Assembly: GCF_009192775.1 (NCBI RefSeq)
Contig: NZ_VTFX01000004.1
Coordinates: 558,001 to 622,000, forward strand
Reading direction: 5' to 3'
From: Arthrobacter yangruifuii
Lineage (GTDB): Bacteria; Actinomycetota; Actinomycetes; Actinomycetales; Micrococcaceae
DNA: 64,000 nucleotides
Shown: in pieces, positions 29,778-38,350 of the stretch
How the letters are laid out: each line of letters opens with the position of its first letter
Numbering within the stretch: position 1 is the stretch's first letter
Notes under the pieces: model-generated
The model's input: the letters and a program-made list of their open reading frames with translations, nothing else
Told to the model about the DNA's origin: nothing
Database searches by the model: none
Made by a program: the position numbers and the translations under genes

Positions 29778-31421
29778 TTAGGACTCTACCCCGTCGCTGG
29801 AAAGGGCAGTGAATCCGTATCTTGTCAAAGCCCGGCGCAGCTCCACCCGGTCATCCAGGGCAAGATTCTCCCCCATGACCTCCTGCCAGACTTCGTGGCC
29901 GCGGCCGGCCACGAGAACGGTGTCCTGCGGGCGCGCCAGTTCCACGGCACGGTCAATGGCAGCGGCACGGGGGGCCACCTCCTCGATAACGCAGGCAAGG
30001 CCCTCGGCAGTCCGTGCGGCGTCGGCCCCGCGCAGGACATCGGCGCGGATGGCTGCGGCGTCCTCACCGTGCGGGTCGTCGTCGGTAACGAGGACGATGT
30101 CCGCTCCCCGGGCTGCAATGGCTCCCATCAGGGGGCGCTTGGTCTGGTCCCGTTCACCGGTGGCGCCGAAGACAACAATGACCCGGGCATCGCTGCCGGG
30201 ACCCCGTACCGAGGCAAGGGTGCGGCTCAGCGCATCCGGGTTGTGAGCAAAATCAACGATGGCCGCCGGTGCTTCACCAATCAGCTGCATGCGGCCGGGC
30301 ACTTCCACCGTGAACGGGTCGGCGGCATCCAGGGCATGCTGGACGGCGTCTGCGGGGACGCCGGACGCCAGCACCATAACGGTGGCCAGTGCCGCATTGG
30401 AGACGTTGAAGGTGCCGGGCAGGGCCGTGGAGACCCGCAGCCGCTCCCCCGCCGGGCCGCTAAGGAGGAAACGGTGTCCCAGCCCGCGCGGCTCGATGCC
30501 GGTGACGGACCAGTCCGCGCCGCCGGCAGGGCCGTTGCCGGCACCGTCGGTGGCCAGGGTCAGGACGGGGACTCCGGCCCGGGCCGCCATCCTGGCGCCC
30601 CACTCGTCGTCGACGGTGATGACGGCGCGGCGCGAGCGGTCCGGCTGGAAGAGTGCTGCCTTGGCGGCAAAATACTCCTCCATGGTTCCGTGCAGGTCCA
30701 GGTGGTCCTGCGTGAGGTTGGTAAACCCGGCGACGTCGAAGCGGACCCCGTCCACCCGGCGGTAGGTGAGCGCGTGGGAGGACACTTCCATGGTGGCGGC
30801 GTCCAGGCCGCGTTCCCGCATCAGCGCGAGCAACCCGTGGACCTGCGGTGATTCCGGGGTGGTCAGCACACTCGGAATGGCCTCGCCGCCGGCGAGGATC
30901 TCGATGGTGCCGATCAGTCCCGTGGTGCGCCCAAGGGCCTGCAGCAGCGAGTTGACGAAGTAGGAAGTGGTGGTCTTACCGTTGGTGCCCGTAATGCCGA
31001 AGAGGGCGGGCCGGGGCCCGTCCGCGGGAACACTGTTGAAGACGGCGGCAGCCAGCGGACCCACCAGCCGGCGGACTTCCCCGGCCACGAAGACAGGGAT
31101 CCGCACGCCGTCCAGATGCTGCAGTCCGGCGGCATCCGTCAGGACCGCGGCGGCGCCGGAAGCCTGTGCTGCAGCGGCGAAACGCGCGCCGTGGTGCCGG
31201 GCACCGGCGACGGCCACGTACAGGTCACCGGGGAGCACCTCCCGGGAATTAATGGTCAGCCCCGACAGCGCGGTCTCCCAGGCCGATTCCGCCGTTCCGG
31301 CAGCCGGTGCAATGTCCCGCAGGCCCGCGGGCAGTGCCTGCACCGCGGCACGCATGGTCACCGGTTCCACGGCCGCTGGACGGAGACCGGATCCGGAGGG
31401 GGAATTTTCACTTATTGGCAC
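29778..31421 (-). CDS. murE: UDP-MurNAc-L-Ala-D-Glu ligase adding the third residue (MurE)
   Basis: MurE adds the diamino acid to the stem peptide. The GTG at 31421 is preferred: GGAGA lies 8 bases upstream, just after the ftsI stop, giving 547 residues beginning VPISENSPSG. A TTG at 31448 inside ftsI is the alternative. Motifs: LTINSREVLPGDLYVA, P-loop [11 protein letters not shown] at about 143-152, TMEVSSHALTYRRVDG, NLTQDHLDLHGTMEEYF. At the position of the meso-diaminopimelate motif DNPR the sequence reads DDPH (TDDDPHGED), which argues for L-lysine, the usual third residue in Arthrobacter-type walls; this is inference. Confidence 0.94.
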   Translation of the reverse strand: MPISENSPSGSGLRPAAVEPVTMRAAVQALPAGLRDIAPAAGTAESAWETALSGLTINSREVLPGDLYVAVAGARHHGARFAAAAQASGAAAVLTDAAGLQHLDGVRIPVFVAGEVRRLVGPLAAAVFNSVPADGPRPALFGITGTNGKTTTSYFVNSLLQALGRTTGLIGTIEILAGGEAIPSVLTTPESPQVHGLLALMRERGLDAATMEVSSHALTYRRVDGVRFDVAGFTNLTQDHLDLHGTMEEYFAAKAALFQPDRSRRAVITVDDEWGARMAARAGVPVLTLATDGAGNGPAGGADWSVTGIEPRGLGHRFLLSGPAGERLRVSTALPGTFNVSNAALATVMVLASGVPADAVQHALDAADPFTVEVPGRMQLIGEAPAAIVDFAHNPDALSRTLASVRGPGSDARVIVVFGATGERDQTKRPLMGAIAARGADIVLVTDDDPHGEDAAAIRADVLRGADAARTAEGLACVIEEVAPRAAAIDRAVELARPQDTVLVAGRGHEVWQEVMGENLALDDRVELRRALTRYGFTALSSDGVES

Positions 31422-31437
31422 TTCAATGCTCTCCGAT

Positions 31438-33219
31438 TTAGTACTCAATGGGGTAGGTCTCAGGCTTACCCGTGGAGGGTGGCACGTTGTTGCTGACGAG
31501 CGCCTGTTCCATGACCTTCTGGAAGGACTGGCCCGGAATGATGTAGTAGAGGTCGCCCTGGGGCCGCTGAAGGGTCACCACAACCACGTACTTAGGATCC
31601 TCCATGGGTGCAATACCAGCATAGGAGAGCGTCGAGCCCGAGTAGCCGCCGTTCGGGCCGGGGGCTTCCGCCGTACCCGTCTTGGATCCGACCCGGTACT
31701 GCTTCAACGCGCCGGTCTTGCCGGAGCCGTCCTGGGTGACGGTTTCCAGCATGTGCTGGACCTGTTTTGCGGTGTCCTCCGAAACCACCCGCGTGCCGGG
31801 TTCCTTTTCGACGGGCTGCTCGGTGCCGTCTTCCGTGATGACGGAATCGATGATGCTCGGCTGGATACGCACGCCGTCGTTGGCGATGGTCTGGTAGACA
31901 CTTGCCGTGTGCAGGGCGGTCTGGGTCAGGCCCTGGCCGAACAGCACGGTGTACTGCTGCCGTCCGTCCCAGTTTTCCGGCGCGGGGAGGAGACCGGATG
32001 TTTCGCCGTTCAACCCGACATTCAACGGCATGCCAATGCCGAATTTCCGCAGCCAGTCGTACCGTTCCTGCGGCGTCAGCTGCTGCCCGATCTGCACCGT
32101 TCCGGTGTTCATGGACTTGGCCAGCACACCGGCGGCCGTCATGTTCTGCTTGCCGTGTTCGAAGGCGTCCTTGAAGGTCTGGCCGTCGACGGTGTACGTG
32201 GAGTCCAGCTCGAAATGTGATTCGGGGGTGATCAGGCCCTGCTCGATGGCAGCCGCCATGGTGATGACCTTGGTGGTGGACCCGGGCTCGAAGGAGTCGG
32301 TCACGGAACGGGCCTTGCGGGAATCCGCCGGGGTGTCCCCGGGGTTGTTGGGATCAACAGTGGTGGACTCGGCCAGCGCGATCACCCGTGCCGTCTCGGC
32401 CTCCATGACCACGATGTTGCCCCATTCGGCACCGTACTCATCGACCTGGGCCGCAATGGTCTGCTGCGCAAACCACTGCAGGTCCTGGTCAATGCTCAGC
32501 TTGAGGGACTCTCCGTCATGGACGGGGACATCCTCGTTCGTTGCGTACGGGATGCGGATACCGTCGCCGCCGATCTCGTAGGTCTTGCTGCCGGCCTCAC
32601 CGGCGAGGATTTCATCCTGCGTCAGTTCCAGGCCTTCCTGTGCCCCTTCGGTGCCAAGGAAACCGACAATGGAACCTCCCACGGCGCCGGAGGGATAGGT
32701 CCGCAGCGTGGTCCGGTCCGCATAGACCCCGGGGAACTTCACCGCGAGGACCTTTTCCTTGATTTCGGGAGTGACGGTCTTGGCAACGAAGTTGAAGCCC
32801 CTGTCGCCGAGCAGGGCCGAGCGCAGGGTGTCGGGATCCTGTCCGAGGATGGCCCCGAGTTCCCCGAACGCCTGGTCAAAGGTGACGTCCTGGAGTTTGC
32901 CTTCCGCGTCACGGCGCTTGTATTCCTCACCGATGTCCTGGGAAAGGCGCTGGTCCACCACAATGTCGAACCGCTCCACGCTTCGGGCGAGGTAGTTGCC
33001 CTTGGAATCCAGGATGCTGCCGCGCAGGGCCGGAACGGTGACCGTCATGAGGCGTTTGTCCACGGCGCTCTGCGCCATGCCGTCCGGATCCACCGCCTGG
33101 ACCCAGAAAAGCCGGGTGCCCAGGGCCACCAGCAGCACCAGGGCAAGGATCAGGCCGGTGCGCAGCCGCCCGGTGACGATTGCCACCCTGTGGTTGTCCG
33201 GGCCGGATGTTTTTGCCAC
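31438..33219 (-). CDS. ftsI: Septal peptidoglycan transpeptidase (class B penicillin-binding protein)
   Basis: FtsI crosslinks new septal peptidoglycan in partnership with FtsW. The 593-residue protein has a short cytoplasmic start, one membrane helix (about residues 22-42), and the class B pedestal domain beginning VTVPALRGSILDSKGNYLA. The transpeptidase domain has all three active-site motifs: STTK (Ser at about 312, in FEPGSTTKVITM), SMN (KSMNTGTVQ) and KTGTAE. There are no PASTA domains at the C-terminus, unlike some Gram-positive homologues. The start is GTG at 33219 with GAGGAC upstream. It lies between ftsL and murE. Confidence 0.95.
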   Translation of the reverse strand: MAKTSGPDNHRVAIVTGRLRTGLILALVLLVALGTRLFWVQAVDPDGMAQSAVDKRLMTVTVPALRGSILDSKGNYLARSVERFDIVVDQRLSQDIGEEYKRRDAEGKLQDVTFDQAFGELGAILGQDPDTLRSALLGDRGFNFVAKTVTPEIKEKVLAVKFPGVYADRTTLRTYPSGAVGGSIVGFLGTEGAQEGLELTQDEILAGEAGSKTYEIGGDGIRIPYATNEDVPVHDGESLKLSIDQDLQWFAQQTIAAQVDEYGAEWGNIVVMEAETARVIALAESTTVDPNNPGDTPADSRKARSVTDSFEPGSTTKVITMAAAIEQGLITPESHFELDSTYTVDGQTFKDAFEHGKQNMTAAGVLAKSMNTGTVQIGQQLTPQERYDWLRKFGIGMPLNVGLNGETSGLLPAPENWDGRQQYTVLFGQGLTQTALHTASVYQTIANDGVRIQPSIIDSVITEDGTEQPVEKEPGTRVVSEDTAKQVQHMLETVTQDGSGKTGALKQYRVGSKTGTAEAPGPNGGYSGSTLSYAGIAPMEDPKYVVVVTLQRPQGDLYYIIPGQSFQKVMEQALVSNNVPPSTGKPETYPIEY

Positions 33220-33265
33220 AACGTGTCCTCGTCTTGCCGAATTTCTGGGAACTGCTTAGCTTGGA

Positions 33266-33979
33266 TCAGTTTTCGCCGAGCTGCCCGGGGGCAGGAATGG
33301 TTCCGCCGTTGAAGTCCGTTCCGGGGACGGCCTCAGGGGCCTGGGCCGGAATTTCCGCCGGCATCTCGACGGGTGGCTGGACAGCGGCTTCGGCTGCTGC
33401 GCGGGCAGCTTCCTCTTCCTCGAGTGCCCGTACGGTGTCCCGTGCCTCTTCGGGAGGCGCTGCCTGCACCGGTGTGACCGGCTCGTTGAGAACGTTCGGC
33501 GCACCGATCATCTGTTCCGCCGGCTCGCCTTCCTTGGCGGCCTCGGGGCTGCCGGTGACGGCCAGTGTCTGGAGGTCGATGGTACCGAAGCTGGGTGAGG
33601 AGACCATGCCGAGGTCCGCGGCCGCAGCGGCCAGGACCTGCGGGGCCTGGTGGTTTTCAATGTCCTGGGTCAGTGCCTCGTTGCGCTGTTGCAGTTCGGC
33701 CTTCTGGCTCTGCAGCTGCACCAGTTCATACTGGCCGCCCGAAACCGAGATATTGAGCAGCAGCACGGAGGCCAGTCCCAGGACAAGCGCGGCGAAGCAG
33801 AAAACCGCAAAGGGAGCCCGCCTGCGGCGTGAGGCGGCCGGCACCAGGGACAGCGGTGTGCGCCGCCGGACAGCGGGCGCCGGTGCGGCCGTATCCCAGT
33901 CAAGGGCTCGCGCCGTGTTGCCTACGACGGCCTTAGCCGCCACGGTGTTGTATCGGGCCGTCGGCCGACGTTCACTCAT
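33266..33979 (-). CDS. ftsL: FtsL-like septum protein with long acidic tail
   Basis: FtsL forms the FtsQLB complex that activates FtsWI. Position (between rsmH and ftsI) and topology support the call: a basic cytoplasmic N-terminus with RRRR at about 51-54, one membrane helix (about 56-76), then a short coiled coil QYELVQLQSQKAELQQRNEA. The family usually ends soon after. Here the 237-residue protein continues for about 110 residues in a low-complexity tail rich in Ala, Pro and Glu. Its ATG overlaps the last base of the rsmH stop. Sequence conservation in FtsL is low, so the name rests mainly on context. Confidence 0.82.
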   Translation of the reverse strand: MSERRPTARYNTVAAKAVVGNTARALDWDTAAPAPAVRRRTPLSLVPAASRRRRAPFAVFCFAALVLGLASVLLLNISVSGGQYELVQLQSQKAELQQRNEALTQDIENHQAPQVLAAAAADLGMVSSPSFGTIDLQTLAVTGSPEAAKEGEPAEQMIGAPNVLNEPVTPVQAAPPEEARDTVRALEEEEAARAAAEAAVQPPVEMPAEIPAQAPEAVPGTDFNGGTIPAPGQLGEN

Positions 33980-34977
33980 TATTTCCTGGCCCCATCCATG
34001 GGTTTGCGGATTCGTTCTACTGCGCGGAGCTTTGCTGAGGCTGCACGGGGATTTTCTGCAATTTCCCCGCCCGTGGGCACCTCGGTGCCCTTGGTCAGCC
34101 TCTTGAGCTGGGCCTTGTGTTGTTCAAGTTCAACGGGAAAACCCTTGGGTGCGGAGGACTGTGCGCCGGCGGCAAAGATGCCCTTCACAATCTTGTCCTC
34201 GAGCGAATGGTAGGACATCACCACCACGCGTCCGCCCAGATTCAGCACGGACAACGACGCCGGGATGGCACGTTCAAGGACATCCAGCTCCTCGTTAACC
34301 TCGATCCGCAGCGCCTGGAAGGTCCGCTTCGCCGGATGCCCTCCGGTCCGTGCGGCGGCAGCGGGGACCACGCCGCGGATAGCCTCGACCAGTTCCCCGG
34401 TGGTGCTGAACGGCCGGGAGGCGCGGGCGGCGACGATGGCCGATGCGATGCGCCCGGCAAATTTCTCCTCGCCCCATTTGCGGATGATGCCCACCAGTTC
34501 AGCTTCGCTGTAGGTGTTCACAATGTCGGCTGCCGTACGGCCGCGGGTGGTGTCCATCCGCATGTCCAGGGGTGCGTCATAGGAGTAGGCGAAGCCGCGG
34601 TCCCGTTCGTCGAGCTGCAGTGAGGAAACGCCCAGATCAAACAGGGCGCCGTCAATGCCGTCGAACCCGAGGTCCGCCACGACGTCCGCTATCTCGTCAT
34701 ACACCGCGTGGACCAGGTCGATGCGGTCCGCGAAGGGCTCCAGCCGTTTGCCGGCCAGGTCCAGGGCCTGGCGGTCCCTGTCGATGCCGATCACATGCAG
34801 CTGCGGAAAGCGCTGCAGCATGGCCTCGGAGTGCCCGCCCATGCCCAGGGTGGCATCCACAACGACGGCACGGCCGCTCTCGGCTACGGCACGTTCAATG
34901 GATGGAGCCAGGAGGTTGATGCAGCGGTCGCGCAGCACGGGAACATGCCGTTCCTCGGTGGGGCGCTCTTCGCTCAT
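33979..34977 (-). CDS. rsmH: 16S rRNA (cytosine-1402-N4)-methyltransferase
   Basis: RsmH (MraW) methylates N4 of C1402 in 16S rRNA using S-adenosylmethionine. The 332-residue protein contains the SAM-binding [46 protein letters not shown], the family-specific [14 protein letters not shown], and late segments [16 protein letters not shown] and [14 protein letters not shown]. The ATG at 34977 has AAGGAAG upstream. It is the second gene of the mra cluster, 195 bases after mraZ, which is a longer gap than usual; I see no gene in that gap, only short inverted repeats. Confidence 0.96.
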   Translation of the reverse strand: MSEERPTEERHVPVLRDRCINLLAPSIERAVAESGRAVVVDATLGMGGHSEAMLQRFPQLHVIGIDRDRQALDLAGKRLEPFADRIDLVHAVYDEIADVVADLGFDGIDGALFDLGVSSLQLDERDRGFAYSYDAPLDMRMDTTRGRTAADIVNTYSEAELVGIIRKWGEEKFAGRIASAIVAARASRPFSTTGELVEAIRGVVPAAAARTGGHPAKRTFQALRIEVNEELDVLERAIPASLSVLNLGGRVVVMSYHSLEDKIVKGIFAAGAQSSAPKGFPVELEQHKAQLKRLTKGTEVPTGGEIAENPRAASAKLRAVERIRKPMDGARK

Positions 34978-35172
34978 CTAGGGCTTCCTTCGGATACATA
35001 GTGGTGGTGGGCGTTGCGGGCGGCTCTGTCATCAGACCCCCATCCGCGCCTCACCGCTGCACACCGCCTGGCTCCGGGGAAGGGAAGCCAGGTGGCTCTG
35101 CGGTGGGGCGGCGGGAGATCTCATGACAGCCCCGGCCCGGTAGGGTCGTCCGGTTGTTTCGAACCGGTACTG

Positions 35173-35604
35173 CTAGAAAATCCCGGGAATCGCGTCTTCG
35201 TCTGTTTCGGAAAACGCGGTTTCCTGTTCTTCCAGATAGTTCTGCCAAGCGGTCGCATCCCAGATCTCGGCCCGCGTGCCTGCGCCGATGACGACCAGTT
35301 CGCGCCCGAGTCCTGCGTACGATCTAAGTGCCGGAGGGATGGTTACCCGCCCCTGCTTGTCCGGTACTTCGTCAGAGGCTCCGGACAGAAAGACCCGAAT
35401 GTAGTCACGCGCCTGGCGGGAGGAAAGTGGAGCTTCCCGCATTTGGTCGTGGACCCGTTCGAATTCCTTCCGGCTGAAGACGTAGATACAGTGCTCCTGG
35501 CCCTTGGTCAGCACCAGCCCGTCGGCAAGTTCCTCGCGGAATTTTGCCGGGAGGATCAGTCTCCCCTTCTCGTCCAGACGAGGTGAATGTGTTCCCAGGA
35601 ACAT
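35173..35604 (-). CDS. mraZ: Transcriptional regulator MraZ
   Basis: MraZ is a DNA-binding regulator of the division and cell-wall cluster and represses its own promoter. The 143-residue protein begins [19 protein letters not shown] (ATG 35604; a GTG three bases earlier is an alternative). It has the two SpoVT/AbrB-like repeats expected, [16 protein letters not shown] and [15 protein letters not shown], that assemble into a ring. The C-terminal 15 residues are acidic. Three 10-bp-spaced GTGGR boxes lie 64-88 bases upstream over the promoter, matching the known MraZ operator layout. Confidence 0.96.
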   Translation of the reverse strand: MFLGTHSPRLDEKGRLILPAKFREELADGLVLTKGQEHCIYVFSRKEFERVHDQMREAPLSSRQARDYIRVFLSGASDEVPDKQGRVTIPPALRSYAGLGRELVVIGAGTRAEIWDATAWQNYLEEQETAFSETDEDAIPGIF

Positions 35605-35667
35605 CACGCACCGCCCTGTCTGATTGGGGGTAAACCCCTCGAGTACCGCCCCTACCCTCTTATGTCC

Positions 35668-35698
35668 CCCACTTTACTCCACTTCCCTCCACAGTCAA
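35668..35698 (-). promoter_or_regulatory. mraZ promoter covered by three MraZ boxes
   Basis: On the minus strand TTGACT (35693-35698) and TAAAGT (35671-35676) form a promoter with a 16-bp spacer. Three direct repeats, GTGGA (35688-35692), GTGGA (35678-35682) and GTGGG (35668-35672), lie exactly 10 bp apart across the spacer and -10. This matches the known MraZ operator (TGGRG-type repeats with 5-bp spacers) and would block the promoter when bound. Confidence 0.75.
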
Positions 35699-35835
35699 CG
35701 TCCCGGCCGGTTATATTCCCGGCGCGTCGAACCCAAAATCCTTATGTTTGAGCGGAACCCGGCCGGTGGAGCGCGGTGGAGGAAAAAACGACCGCCCGGA
35801 GACACAGCCGGAGCATCGGAAGCGGGAAAAGGGCA

Positions 35836-35866
35836 TAAAAAAGGACCCGTCGAAACGGATCCTTTT
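35836..35866 (-). terminator. Strong intrinsic terminator after the DUF3040 gene
   Basis: A 13-bp stem with one mismatch (AAAAAGGA/CCCGT arms, CGAA loop) is flanked by A6 and T5, so it is a good terminator in both directions. On the minus strand it stops transcripts from the DUF3040 gene before the mraZ promoter. Together with the MraZ boxes it accounts for the 343-bp gap 35605-35947; I see no gene there. Confidence 0.8.
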
Positions 35867-35947
35867 TCGGCTTATCTACCTTCCGAACGGGGCCTCACGA
35901 GTGCCGGGCCACGCGCACCCTGAATTTGCCGGACAGGTCAATGCACT

Positions 35948-36322
35948 CTAGGGCTGGTCGCGCTTGCGTTCGTCCCACTTGTTTTCCAGATTGTTCATGA
36001 ATCCGCGCTGGGCGCTGGACTCGCGTTCCTTCCGGCCGTCCGCCGCTTTGGGCGGGCTCTTCCGTCCGCGCGTGGTTGCGTAGTAGACACCGGCCCCCAT
36101 CACCAGGAACCCCAGGACGCCGACCACGATGCCCGCTTCCGTAATTCCCAGAAGCAGCACCCCCAACCCCACGATGGCCAGCAAAGCACCCAGCACTATC
36201 CGCCTGGTGGAGATCCCGCGGCCGCCGGACGTAGCCATTGAGTTCGCGAATTTTGGATCTTCGGCGTGTAGTTGCTGCTCCAGCTGATCCAGCAAGCGCT
36301 GCTCATGTTCCGACAGTGCCAT
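35948..36322 (-). CDS. DUF3040 membrane protein
   Basis: A 124-residue actinobacterial protein of unknown function. It starts MALSEHEQRLLDQLEQQL, the hallmark N-terminus of DUF3040, followed by LHAEDPKFA. Two membrane helices (about residues 41-60 and 64-84) are followed by a basic hydrophilic C-terminus. The ATG at 36322 has AAGGAGG upstream. A homologue (Rv2169c type) sits near mraZ in mycobacteria too. The position between the division cluster and dinB suggests envelope function, but that is only a guess. Confidence 0.88.
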   Translation of the reverse strand: MALSEHEQRLLDQLEQQLHAEDPKFANSMATSGGRGISTRRIVLGALLAIVGLGVLLLGITEAGIVVGVLGFLVMGAGVYYATTRGRKSPPKAADGRKERESSAQRGFMNNLENKWDERKRDQP

Positions 36323-36462
36323 TACTGCCTCCTTGCCGTCCGGTTCTGCCCCTGTAAACCAACCAACGAACGTGTGGCGCCGGATGTTCCCGCGCAGGCC
36401 CGCTGCTGCTTTGCACTTAGTCCTAGGATAGGTGGCAACCGGTCCGCACGAAAGCCGCGGGT

Positions 36463-37695
36463 CTACGTATTCGGCCGGGCATCCGGCGGCGGCTTCCGGG
36501 AAGACGGGGCGATCAGCCGGGCAGGGACAACACCCAGCTCGCCGAAACGCCGGTTGATCCTGTCCAGGGCGTCTTCGGCCGAGCGCCAGTTGTCCTCCCG
36601 TCCGTCCAGGGTCAGCTGCATTGCGGCCCCTTCGGCGGATTCAAGCTGCTCCGCCCGCAGGCCGATCAGCCGGACGCTCTGGGGCCGCGGCCCCAGAGCC
36701 GTCAGCAACCCCCTGGCCGTCTCGTAGATCATCTGGGCACTGTCCACCGGCTCGGGAAGGGTGCGCGTCCGCGTCAGCGTGGTGAAGTCGGCGTAGCGAA
36801 GCTTCAGGGAGACGGACCTGCACTGGAGGCCGGCGGCACGCAGGCGTACCGCGCTGCGGTGTGCCAGCCGAAGCAGTTCCGTGTGCAGCACGTCATCGCT
36901 GCTGACATCGGAGGCGAAGGTTTCCTCTGCGCCGATGCTCTTTTCCTTCCGCACCGGAGTCACTGCACGCGGATCCCGCCCCCAGGACAATTCGTACACG
37001 TGGTCGCCCACCGCGCCGAGGAGCCGGCGGAGCACGCTGGGCGGGGTATTGGCGACGTCGGCAACCGTGGCGATGCCTACCCTGGCCATTGCCTCGCGGG
37101 TTTTGGCCCCGACCCCCCACAGTGCTGATACATCGAGGGTATGCAGGAAGTCCACGGTCTGTTCCCTGGGCACCAGCAGCAAGCCGTTGGGCTTGCACCG
37201 GGTGGAGGCAATCTTGGCCACGAACTTGGTGGCAGCAATGCCTACGCTGGCAGTCATGCCCAGTTCCGCGGCGACGCGGCTGCGGATGAGCTCCCCGATG
37301 ACACGCGGCGGACCGAGCCGGCGCATGGATCCGGCGATGTCCAGGAAGGCCTCATCCACACTGAGCTGTTCCACCAGCGGAGTGATGGACTCGAAGATCT
37401 GCATCAGCTGTCCGGAGAAGGTGCGGTACTCCTCCTGGTGTGGCTCCAGGACCACCGCCTGCGGACACTGCCTGCGGGCAACAGACATGGGCATGGCGGA
37501 ATGGACTCCGTACCGCCGTGCCTCGTAGGACGCGGAGAGGACTACGGACCGCCCTCCCAGCCCGCCGACAATGACGGGGGCACCTATGAGGTCCGGCCGT
37601 TTAAGGAGTTCAACCGACACATAGAAGGCATCCATATCCACGTGCATTATGGTGCAGTCGAGGTTGCCGCCGCCGGCGTTGGAACCATTACTCAC
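36463..37695 (-). CDS. dinB: DNA polymerase IV (Y family)
   Basis: DinB copies damaged DNA without proofreading. The 410-residue protein from GTG 37695 has the catalytic MHVDMDAFYVSVE (Asp20 in this numbering), YEARRYGVHSAMPMSVA, the second metal site SVDEAFLDIAG, and the thumb helix-hairpin-helix ALWGVGAKTREAMARVGIATV. The little-finger domain follows (VRLRAAGLQCRSVSLKLRY). No beta-clamp motif is obvious at the C-terminus. The GTG sits six bases after TACGAT, so the mRNA is probably leaderless; no LexA box is visible. A longer upstream frame has no support. Confidence 0.92.
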   Translation of the reverse strand: MSNGSNAGGGNLDCTIMHVDMDAFYVSVELLKRPDLIGAPVIVGGLGGRSVVLSASYEARRYGVHSAMPMSVARRQCPQAVVLEPHQEEYRTFSGQLMQIFESITPLVEQLSVDEAFLDIAGSMRRLGPPRVIGELIRSRVAAELGMTASVGIAATKFVAKIASTRCKPNGLLLVPREQTVDFLHTLDVSALWGVGAKTREAMARVGIATVADVANTPPSVLRRLLGAVGDHVYELSWGRDPRAVTPVRKEKSIGAEETFASDVSSDDVLHTELLRLAHRSAVRLRAAGLQCRSVSLKLRYADFTTLTRTRTLPEPVDSAQMIYETARGLLTALGPRPQSVRLIGLRAEQLESAEGAAMQLTLDGREDNWRSAEDALDRINRRFGELGVVPARLIAPSSRKPPPDARPNT

Positions 37696-37707
37696 TCCCT
37701 CATCGTA
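37696..37707 (-). promoter_or_regulatory. Leaderless -10 element of dinB
   Basis: On the minus strand TACGAT (37702-37707) is followed by exactly six bases and the dinB GTG. The six bases, GAGGGA, look like a ribosome-binding site but abut the start codon, too close to work as one. Confidence 0.5.
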
Positions 37708-37837
37708 GCCAGCCCCTCCCCCGTTCCGCAGACGCCCGCCGGGCAGCGCTTCCGCCCGGTGCCTGCCGTCTCCGGGGACCGCTTCCGCTTCGCCTAGACT
37801 GGGGGCAGGCCCCTGACCCCCACCGATGCGGAATCCG

Positions 37838-38350
37838 ATGAAAAAGACCCTCTCGATGCTCTCTGCCGCGGCCCTGCTCCTAGCGGCAGCCGGATGCTCC
37901 AACGGCTCCGCGGAAAGCACCGCCACCCCCTCCGGCACCGCTTCGGCTGCCTCATCCCCCGCACCCGGAACCTCGGATTCCCCGTCGCCGTCGGCGTCGC
38001 CCGTGGCCCTCGCGGCTGACTTCCCCGCCACTCTGATCCCGGTCATGGACGGCGCAGAGATCCTCGCGAGCACGGTGGACCGGGCAAACGGCACCCTCAC
38101 CGCCGTCCTGGTCCAGTCCACGGAGGCACCCGCCGAAGGGATCTTCCCGTTCTACGACGCGAAACTCACCGCCCAGGGATTTGCCGCCGCCCAGACCGCC
38201 CCGGGTTCCCCCTCTTCACGCGATTACGTCCGGACCGGTCCCGGAGATCCCGAGACCGTCAACATCACGGTCATTGCCGGTAAAGACGGCGGCCCGGCAA
38301 CCGTGACTGTCGGGGCGACGGTACTCACGGAAAAGACGGAACAGCCGTGA
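37838..38350 (+). CDS. Secreted lipoprotein of unknown function
   Basis: A 170-residue predicted lipoprotein. MKKTLSMLSAAALLLAAAGC is a signal peptide with a lipobox-like AAGC, so the cysteine at about residue 20 would be lipid-modified and held outside the membrane. A Ser/Thr/Pro/Ala linker (about 21-60) precedes a small domain of about 110 residues with LIPVMDGAEILASTVDRANG and GIFPFYDAKLTAQGF, and an alternating strand-rich end. I do not recognise the family. An earlier ATG at 37826 is possible. The upstream TAGACT at 37795-37800 is a likely -10. The stop overlaps the idsA start (GTGA), so the two are coupled. Confidence 0.8.
   Translation: MKKTLSMLSAAALLLAAAGCSNGSAESTATPSGTASAASSPAPGTSDSPSPSASPVALAADFPATLIPVMDGAEILASTVDRANGTLTAVLVQSTEAPAEGIFPFYDAKLTAQGFAAAQTAPGSPSSRDYVRTGPGDPETVNITVIAGKDGGPATVTVGATVLTEKTEQP

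Noticed and set aside
34978-35172. A missing gene between mraZ and rsmH
   Set aside because: No frame with a usable start and conserved-looking product; only short inverted repeats such as CCGGTT and CCTGGCT pairs.
37696-37800. LexA/SOS box upstream of dinB
   Set aside because: No match to the actinobacterial GAACN(n)GTTC-type palindrome in the intergenic region.
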